From NCBI GenBank assembly GCA_031002005.1, contig CM061921.1:128634036-128698035 (forward strand): a stretch of 64,000 nt of DNA. Direction: 5' to 3'. Position numbers and translations under genes: made by a program. This DNA comes from Vandiemenella viatica (Eukaryota; Arthropoda; Insecta; Orthoptera; Morabidae). This document shows positions 57,263 to 64,000 of the stretch, in pieces; positions within the stretch are counted from its first letter, which is position 1; each line of letters opens with the position of its first letter. A model generated the notes under the pieces. The model ran no database searches. It had not been told where the DNA came from and saw nothing but the letters and a program-made list of their open reading frames with translations.

Positions 57263-57335
57263 TCGTCTCCTTCAACTTCGATTTGTAATTGTTGGTGGTT
57301 AGTCATTTTAACATTTGCTGAAACGTGAGTTGGTA
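57263..57335 (+). repeat. Direct repeat, copy 2
   Basis: CTTCAACTTCGATTTGTAAT and TGTTGGTGGTTAGTCATTTT match the block at 56495-56565, 768 bp upstream. The region between the copies has no recognised gene. Confidence 0.65.
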
Positions 57336-57514
57336 TTTGCGTGGCATCTTTAGTTTCGGATTTTTAAGCGATGTTTTCGTTCCGCATATAGCTTTGTATA
57401 AGAGATTAACTGATGCTATGAAGGGATCAATTTTAAATTAAACGGTTATTATTTTGCTAGAAGTATACATTACGCAGCAAGCTGTGTCAGGGCTTGATGT
57501 CGGGCTAAGAATCC

Positions 57515-57610
57515 ATGAAAATCCCCGCCGAGACAGGGATTCGAACCGGGAACCGGATAGAGTTCCAACTTTTGGTAGCAAAACAGAATCGAGATTGATA
57601 GTCAATTGAA
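57515..57610 (-). mobile_element. tRNA-like SINE head
   Basis: On the minus strand the B box GGTTCGAATCCC is perfect, with GCGGGGATTTTCATGGATTC downstream. A clear A box is missing. Confidence 0.45.
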
Positions 57611-57639
57611 TGACTGTTCTGCTCAATAAGTATGTATGG

Positions 57640-57900
57640 AAGACGGAACCTACAGGCCATCCAAATTTTAGTTTTCAATAGTTTCCTTAAATCACTCCAA
57701 GTGAATGCCGAGATGGTTCCTTCAAAAAGACGTGGCTGAATTCCTTGTAGAAGGTTTAAGGGTAGCGAGGCTGGTGAACGAGCGATAACAAGCTGGCCTC
57801 GCATTCGAGAAGATGCAAATTCGATTAACCATTCAACCATCCAGATTTCAGTTATTCCATAGTTTCCTGAAATCAATCCAGGAGAATGTACACTACATAC
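57640..57900 (+). mobile_element. Two SINE bodies in tandem (one with a decayed tRNA head)
   Basis: The first body, 57650-57740, reads ATAGTTTCCTTAAATCACTC and GTGAATGCCGAGATGGTTCC. At 57774 a new head starts (GAACGAGCGATAACAAGCTG, CCTCGCATTCGAGAAGATGC, with a decayed B box AAATTCGATTAACC). It is followed by a second body (CATAGTTTCCTGAAATCAAT). Both belong to the family at 30967 and 38020. Confidence 0.65.
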
Positions 57901-58371
57901 ATTGTCAAAATATGAAGAGAAACAAGAACAGAATTAGGACCTAACCGCTAGCTCATGAAATTGTGGAACGTCTGTTTATAATTGTGAGACAGCATATATT
58001 TTCATGATCCTCGACATTGGTGTGAATATGTGCCAGTTGCCAATTTTCTTTCAAGCCCTAAAAGGTAGATGTTTTTGTAGTTTCTGCCCGACGACTTTCC
58101 TACCGTGTTCTTGAGTGGAGCAGTTCATGAAAACTTCGGGGGAAATCAAAACTGTGTTAGTGTTGAAGATAAATAACGATTCGAGGACTACCGGACAAAA
58201 ATACAAGAAAAAATTAATTATATGACAATGAATAAAAACTCATCGCTTCCTACCTGCACAAACACCACTAGATATGTTTATTGCAGTGAAAGTTTTCACA
58301 GTGACTCGAGGTGATAAGCTGCTATTTTTATCTAAAGTACTGCTACAACAGATACCAATGAACAGCCGGAC

Positions 58372-58446
58372 CGGGTATCGAACCCTCCACCTCCTGCATG
58401 ACGGACCCGAACGTTAGAAACTCGCCCGTCAGACCCGATATTTAGA
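58372..58446 (-). mobile_element. tRNA-like SINE head
   Basis: On the minus strand GGGTCTGACGGGCGAGTTTC precedes GGAGGGTTCGATACCCGGTC, which has a B box (GGTTCGATACC) and an adjacent self-pairing stem as in a T arm. The A box is weak and the acceptor stem absent. Confidence 0.5.
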
Positions 58447-58449
58447 CCG

Positions 58450-60950
58450 GCATACATAAACTAGCCCTGAAAGGAAGACGAATGGAATGCACTAGAATTA
58501 TCCCAGCACTCGCCTCGAGGAATTTTGGAGAAACAACAGATAACCTGACTGTAAGACTGTGTCAGACGTCGATCTCCGAAGACAAAACCGTTTCTTTAGT
58601 CTTTCGCAAGTTCGCGTCTTCTGTTATAAGAATTTTAACAATAACCTGTTCTTGAAGGCTAGCAAATACTTCTCATTTACAGACAAACAATTAGCTCTTC
58701 ATGTTGTTGATGAATAGCTAAAATAGGTTCCCACGATTCAAGCAAGTGCGACCAGTTCCGGCATTTGCTTCCTTTATAAAACACTAAAACCGAAATACTT
58801 TAATTTTTAATGCCCTTAGTTTTTTAGAGTCCAATCACAATGTATCGGCTACTGATAATCCACAATATCTTCATCGCTGTAACATTTTGTAAAACAGTAG
58901 CTCACCCTCCGAAAGGATGTTGTAACAACACACAGGAGCACTAGTCTGAAACGCTTAAATGGTGGGGGTGACGTACAATCCATAGTTACAAATGCCCAGC
59001 AGTATTTAATGAAATAGTTCCATAGAAGGATATATTTTCTGAAGATACCCGCCTCCTTACTGGGAATTGCAACATCATGGAAAATCTCCTCTTTCTAAGT
59101 TTTCTTAAATGAGTTGGTTTGTATCACTATATTACAAAGACTAGATACTTTCATCAAGCAAACTTAACACCCACAGAAGCGTTGCAGTTCGTGCTAACTC
59201 AAAGAAAACAAAAGCTCAAATATGTCTACGCAGTTAGATTAGTGTATTTCCATCATAAGTTTAGTGTTATTTTAGACGATGCTAGGTCATTCATGAAAAT
59301 TTTCTTCAGTGGTTAATTCACTCTGGTTAAATATTTGACAGAAACAAAACAAAGATATCTAAAATTTATCGGCGGATTCACGTTCATTTTCAGAGTTCCT
59401 TTACGCTAGCAATCGATGCCATGATGGGTTTGTTATATCCGCATCACAGATATTTCAAAGTACTAGCAGAAAAATCTCTCGCACGTGCTTCTTTAGAGAA
59501 AAATGAGCGAATCAAATCGTCGTATTTAAGAAACAGTAAAGATACTAGGACCGAATTAACCACGTATAGTCAGTGAAATCATGTATGAAATAGTAGTGGC
59601 AATCTTTTGAGAAAAAAACATGAACTTAGAGTATATTCAGTAAATTTTAATCAAGCGATGTAATAAAAATTGATATACCTATTTAATCACGAAAATACAA
59701 GCAAATAAAACCTGCACTTCTATTATTAGTAGAAGTGTGTCCCGTAAGAATGTGCTCGTTCGAGCTAATGTTTGTGGTCGGTTACGTGCAAACGACATAT
59801 GAGTGTTCCAAATTATCAGCCTGAAATCCCTTTGTTAAATTCACCCAGAACATCTTGCATGTAGCCAAATAACTCAGGTTCACATGAATATCATCTAGCT
59901 TCCAGAATTACAATCATCATAATACTTGCTGTATTTCCGTATACAGTTAGATAACGTTTTAACATGCACGGCCGTATTTTTGCCGCTGTAAAAGTGTCCG
60001 GTATAAAGGCGACGCGAATCGCTATATTCATCGCGAATTAGTGACGGTGGCCGCCCCTCCCGTGAAGCTGAGACGCATTTTCCAAACTAATCGGGCACCC
60101 CGCTCCTTGGCTCAAAAACGCTAATTTTGAGGATATAACTGAGTCATTCATATTAACTCAATTACTACTTGAACGCGTAATACTACCGAAACCCGATTTG
60201 TTGGTAAATGATTTTTAGAACATTTCTTTTCCAACAATATGAAACACGATACACCTGATATAAAAACTAGCTTTCTTACATCCACAAGATTTCGAAGTCG
60301 CGGACTCCTAACTGCGAACCCTGAAAATTTGTATTTGTTACAAGCTGTGAAAATTTGTTTTTTATATGTCTAAATAAAACTTTTATACGGATTAATCAGT
60401 TGAATATTATATAAAAACAAATTATTACAATTGACATTAGCTACATCAGTCTATTTAGAATAAACAGTTTTTAGATTAAATGCACTCTCAGTGTTTGACT
60501 AAGCAATAACTTAATAACAAAATAACCTAACCATTTGAATCGCAATTATTATTCATGTAAAAATCGTTTAGTAATTTTTTTATCCAAACTTTAATTCAAT
60601 ATTATTTTAAAATTTGCTATTAACAATCAGATAAGTTAGAATCATGAATACTTCATTTAATTCTATATATTGTGTGGCATCGGGATCAGATGCGAGGGGC
60701 GTGACTGGTTGACTCCGTCAAACTGTCAAGAGCAACTGCGAAGCAGTTGGTGGTGTAACCTATCAACATGTCATTAATATAGCTTACCATTAACAGAAGG
60801 CGGCTTCTTTTCTACTTGGTCACAAAACATCCACCAGACTGGAGTTTGTAGGGCACGTGTCCCTTGTCATCATAGCAATTAATATCCATTTGCCGGTGCA
60901 AGGCCTACTCCACAATCCACTTTCACTTCACGACTTGTGCTGGTTTATTA
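58450..60950. other. Interval without a supportable gene
   Basis: AT-rich, with one 65-codon frame (59119-59316) that I do not recognise. No repeat pairs, tRNA boxes or transposon motifs were found. Confidence 0.4.
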
Positions 60951-60964
60951 ATAAGCAATCCCAG

Positions 60965-62370
60965 GTTGACTTACTTTTTATTAGATTTTAAAAATAAGCC
61001 TTCGACGCTGTGCCTCACAAAAGATTAGTTACGAAACTTCGTACTTATGGTACATCTAGAAAAATATGTCACTGGATTGCAAACTTTTTGGAGGGTACAA
61101 TGAAGAGAGTATTTCTTAACGGTGAGCGTTCATCACTGACCGAAATGAAGTCCGGTGATAGGGCCTCTGTTGTTTATCATATACATTAATGATTTGTGCG
61201 TCATAGTAAAGGAAAAAAAGAGATTATTTTCCGTTGAAGCTATAAAAATCCAGGATGGCTGCACTTTGTTACAAGCCGATGTTTTGAAAATAATCGCTTG
61301 GTGCAAGGACTGGAAATTGGAGTTAAACGCTAATAAGTGCCATGTCATGCGTGTAAGTAAAAAGGTGACACCATTTAGCTCTCAATAATCAATTAATGGC
61401 ACTGTCTTTAGAATAGTAGATTCCGCTAAATACCTAGCGGTAACAATTTGTAATAATTTGTTGTGGAATGAACATATTTAGCAGGTAATTGGGAAAGCAA
61501 ATCGTTTGCTCCGATTTCTAGGTCATTATTAAAAACAGTGCACACCAGAAGTTAAATCGATTGCATACAAGTCACTAGTGCGTCCTAACTTAGAGTACTG
61601 TTGTTCTGCATGGGATCCCCATCAAAAGGGATTAATGGAGGCATTGGAGAAGGTCCAAAGAAGAGCCGCCAGATTCGTGATAGGTATATTCAGTTGGAGG
61701 GAAAGCGTGTGCAGTAACGGGGTCGTAAAACGGGAAGATTTCTCATACATTATATTTCCTAGAAGATTTTTTTATCTTTTATATATTGGTTAGAGTATGC
61801 AGAAAGCAAGGTTTTTACCTCCAACACCCTTGGCACAATTTTCTGTGGCCAAATAACGTAAACAATTTGGTACCTTTTTCAGTGTTTCGTCTATAACTCT
61901 TCCTGGTGAGTCCTAGCAAGAAATACCTTATTTGTAACAAGAGAGAGGACAAAATTTTCTATAACTTTCTCATTACAAACTTTGTTCTAAACTCAAAACG
62001 AAGTGAGCTACAGTTCTTCCTAAATTAGCAAAATGTCACACTTTTCCTAAAATGTTGGGTTGGGATTTATTGCAAGGTGAAACTACTCTATGTCTGAACT
62101 AAGTGTGATGTTGAAGGAGTTAGGTTGGGAAGTCCTGGAATACCGAAGGCGTTGCTCTCGGCAGAAGATGATTGAAAAATTCATGAACGACCTATTTTAG
62201 CATGACGATAATCACATATTACTACCAGCTACATCCATATCTAGGACTGACCATGAAAATAATATAAGAAAAATCAGAGCCAGAACCGATTCATTTGTAT
62301 ATTCTTTTTTTTCGCAAGTGATTAGGGAGTGGAACAGGATGGAGTTATCGAGTGAGAGAACTTAGATTCC
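60965..62370 (+). mobile_element. CR1-like LINE, 5'-truncated, split by a repeat
   Basis: It starts inside the RT: KAFDAVPHKRLVTKLRTYG-like sequence (60995-61050, one base shifted), then HWIANFLEGTMKRVFLNGE, then VIGPLLFIIYINDL (61152-61195). The active-site block is lost. It continues with RPNLEYCCSAWDPHQKGLME and KVQRRAARFV (61650-61680). After the 389-bp insertion at 61712-62100 the C-terminus resumes: VMLKELGWEVLEYRRR, NNIRKIRARTDSFVYSFFS and VIREWNRMEL. It is related to the copies at 2772-3196 and 53.6-56.4 kb. Confidence 0.8.
61712..62100 (-). repeat. Unclassified dispersed repeat, copy 2, inserted in a LINE
   Basis: This is the inverted copy of 51865-52240. It interrupts the CR1-like ORF2 exactly between the blocks WRESV and VMLKELGW, so its limits are given by the host gene: it starts CAGTAACGGGGTCGTAAAA and ends near ATGTCTGAACT. 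The bases AAGCGTG before it and AAGTGTG after it may be a short target duplication. It has no terminal inverted repeat or tail. Confidence 0.75.
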
Positions 62371-62392
62371 GATAGGAGTAGGTATCTATAAA

Positions 62393-62510
62393 CCCCTCCG
62401 GCCATCCTGATCTGGGATTTCCATGGCTTTCCAGATCAGTCCTGCGAATGCCGGGATTGTTTCTAAAAATAGCCCATGGGCGTCTCATACCATATCCCGT
62501 ATATCCCTTC
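62393..62510 (+). mobile_element. SINE body fragment without head
   Basis: CCGGCCATCCTGATCTGGGA, TTTCCATGGCTTTCCAGATC and GCGAATGCCGGGATTGTTTC match the body of the SINE family at 30967 and 38020. The tRNA-like head is missing. Confidence 0.6.
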
Positions 62511-62633
62511 CTATGCACAAATGGTTACACAATAGGATTTGTGTAATTCCCCCTCAACCACCTACTTTTAGTGAATCGTGGAGTAATAATAATAATGTGT
62601 CACCAGGAATATATCTTACCACTGTGCCCCCCA

Positions 62634-62771
62634 AAGTTAGGTTAGGCATTCCGCGGGTGATCCCTAATTAGAATAACAATTCAAGGTTGTCTTCTTTGAA
62701 TTTGGTCCACAAAAGACCGACCAAAGTTAGGTTAGGCACTCTGTGGGTGGTCCCTAATTAGCATAACAATA
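62634..62771. repeat. Two-copy direct repeat containing TTAGGTTAGG
   Basis: Two ~49-bp copies (62634-62683 and 62723-62771) share CAAAGTTAGGTTAGGCA, GGGTG and TCCCTAATTAG, separated by 39 bp. Each carries GTTAGGTTAGG, the insect telomere motif in just two units. Confidence 0.7.
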
Positions 62772-62849
62772 GGCCAGATAGTACACCGAACTGGGCATTG
62801 GGAAGGGGCGTGGCTTGAATCTATCAATGCTGTCAGCACCTAGCTAGTA

Positions 62850-63138
62850 AAATTTTTCTTGCCTAATTTCCATAAGAACAGAGAGGACTGTCCTCGCTTC
62901 TCTTTGGCTGAAAAACTGACTTGAAACAGAGGTTTCCCTACTACTGGTGTAAAATTTTCTATCGTGTTGGAAGAACTTTGATTTGAGACAGAACTCGGTC
63001 AAGTCCGCCCATTCTTCTTTGATGATGTGAGCCGATACCTTGGTGCGTATTATTGCTACTGCGTTTTCCTCAGGTACGTTTGTGTAGAGCGACACATCAT
63101 AGCTAACTAGGATGTCACCCGGACAGCCTACAAATAAC
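62850..63138 (-). pseudogene. Penelope-like element RT fragment
   Basis: The 98-codon minus frame reads GDILVSYDVSLYTNVPEENA (RT motif A with its Asp), then LTEFCLKSKFFQHDRKFYTS and a block in place of the usual GxxMGSPLSP (SVSSQFFSQ, decayed). The pattern SxDVxxLYTNVP...FxxxxxFY is characteristic of Penelope-like elements. The fragment is open at both sides, lacks the later catalytic motif and has no GIY-YIG part. Confidence 0.7.
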
Positions 63139-63157
63139 ATGAGATAATTTGTATTTA

Positions 63158-63390
63158 CAGATATAGGTGGAAATTTATTATGCTAATTGGTCTGCAAGGA
63201 ATAAGTTGCTGATAAAATTATTGATAATGTAATAAGTGCATGCACTCTTACACATAAATAGTAACTAACATGGGTTAGTACATGCATTTGCAGATTAGAG
63301 TGGAAATTTATTATACTAATGGGTTCTTATGTAGCTTACTGGTTATTAATTGCAGTATTATTGATATTAATAACAATAGTATGTACCGTT
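63158..63390. repeat. Two-copy tandem repeat, ~133-bp period
   Basis: TGGAAATTTATTATGCTAAT (63169-63188) and TGGAAATTTATTATACTAAT (63301-63320) begin two imperfect copies, each preceded by CAGAT-A-AG(A)G. Later parts have diverged more. No coding content. Confidence 0.6.
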
Positions 63391-63504
63391 CGGGGTGTAA
63401 AGGTATGGGAGAGGCTATACTAGCCTTTTCCAAACAAATGTCAACCTCTCCTTCACGTGGTGCACCCTGTTTGCTCGGACGAGGCTCTGGCGACTGAAAG
63501 ATTC

Positions 63505-64000
63505 CCGGTATAAGGTATCACCCACTGCTTGCCAACGGCCTCTGAAAGGAGGGTGGAAGAGCGGGGAGCGGTGCAGGGAACCCTCTTGCCCTTGCGGTTG
63601 AAAACGGCCTCTAAATGCGCATGAATCAGAAATGATCAACGGCATGGGGATGAAAAAGTCAATGGGAAACCATTGCATTAAAGACCAAAAGGGTATCCCG
63701 ACGACATTTAATCCTCTCAAATTACATATATCATGATGGCTTCTTCCTGGGTAAAATATTCCGGAGGTAAAATAGTCCCCCAATCGGATCTCCGGGTGGG
63801 GACTGCTCAGGGAGGAGTCATCAGAATGGATAGAAACATTCTACGAGTCGGAGCGTGGAATGTTAGAAGTCTAAATAGGGCAGGTAGGTTAGAAAACTTA
63901 AAAAGGGATATGGAACATCTTAAGTTAGATGTTGTTGGGATTAGTGAGATTAAATGGAAGGACGCACAGGATTTCTGGTCTGGGGAACACAGGGTAATTA
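63505..64000 (+). mobile_element. RTE-type LINE, 5' end running off the window
   Basis: A 5' UTR precedes an ATG at 63827 opening MDRNILRVGAWNVRSLNRAG. It continues RLENLKRDMEHLKLDVVGIS, EIKWKDAQDFWSGEHRVI to the window edge with no stop. This is the start of an APE-type endonuclease. Part of the leader (GGATCTCCGGGTGGGGACTG) is of a kind I recall from arthropod RTE elements. The same reading, decayed, starts the minus-strand RTE at 25687. This copy is open over all 58 visible codons, so it may be younger; the rest lies outside the window. Confidence 0.85.

Noticed and set aside
62634..62771. Internal telomere repeat array
   Set aside because: There are only two TTAGG units in each of two copies, which is well within chance plus one duplication.

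Overview
This window looks like intergenic, transposon-packed DNA from a large, AT-rich insect genome. No host protein-coding gene, rRNA or canonical tRNA gene can be supported. Nearly every recognisable coding stretch is a decayed piece of a non-LTR retrotransposon (LINE), an LTR (Gypsy-like) element, a Penelope-like element, or a hAT or Tc1/mariner DNA transposon. tRNA-derived SINEs and unclassified repeats lie between them. The arthropod-type LINE mix (I-group elements with RNase H, CR1-like elements with short-repeat tails, RTE), the DUF4371-type hAT pieces and the tRNA-headed SINEs point to an insect. A polyneopteran such as an orthopteran or phasmid is my guess, at low confidence.

Layout. 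At 1-2756 there is an I-group LINE relic (+) followed by an inverted CR1-like 3' fragment (2772-3196). At 3.4-4.3 kb there are unclassified and tandem repeats. At 7.5-9.3 kb there is a Gypsy-like pol relic (-) whose protease/linker segment is tandemly duplicated. At 10.3-19.1 kb an 8.8-kb segment lies between inverted ~650-bp repeats; it holds a SINE, a near-perfect hairpin, a Gypsy integrase end, a LINE ORF1 split by an LTR-like insertion, and tandem repeats. A 147-bp hAT MITE with its target duplication is at 19.95 kb. The stretch from 20 to 23.9 kb is largely featureless. At 23.9-25.7 kb there is an RTE relic (-). At 26.1-31.4 kb there is an I-group LINE (+) interrupted by an 827-bp mariner derivative and by a SINE. 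At 33.9-37.0 kb there is a CR1-type LINE (+) with an SGNH-like ORF1.

The 38.2-53.5 kb region is a nested stack. Pieces of a hAT transposase lie at both ends. Inside is an unclassified transposon-like ORF on the minus strand. That ORF is split by a ~1.05-kb foldback element with TA target duplications. The foldback in turn carries a nearly full-length 5.8-kb I-group LINE (40011-45812), a 3.45-kb LINE that has lost its reverse transcriptase (46277-49726), and a 611-bp truncated sibling of the latter (49740-50350). Target-site duplications let the order of events be read.

The right end (53.6-64 kb) has two CR1-like LINE copies, SINE pieces, a Penelope RT fragment, and the 5' end of an RTE element running off the edge. 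The best-preserved reading frames are ORF1 of the LINEs at 40-45.8 kb and 46.3-49.7 kb, each broken by one in-frame stop. No element looks fully intact.
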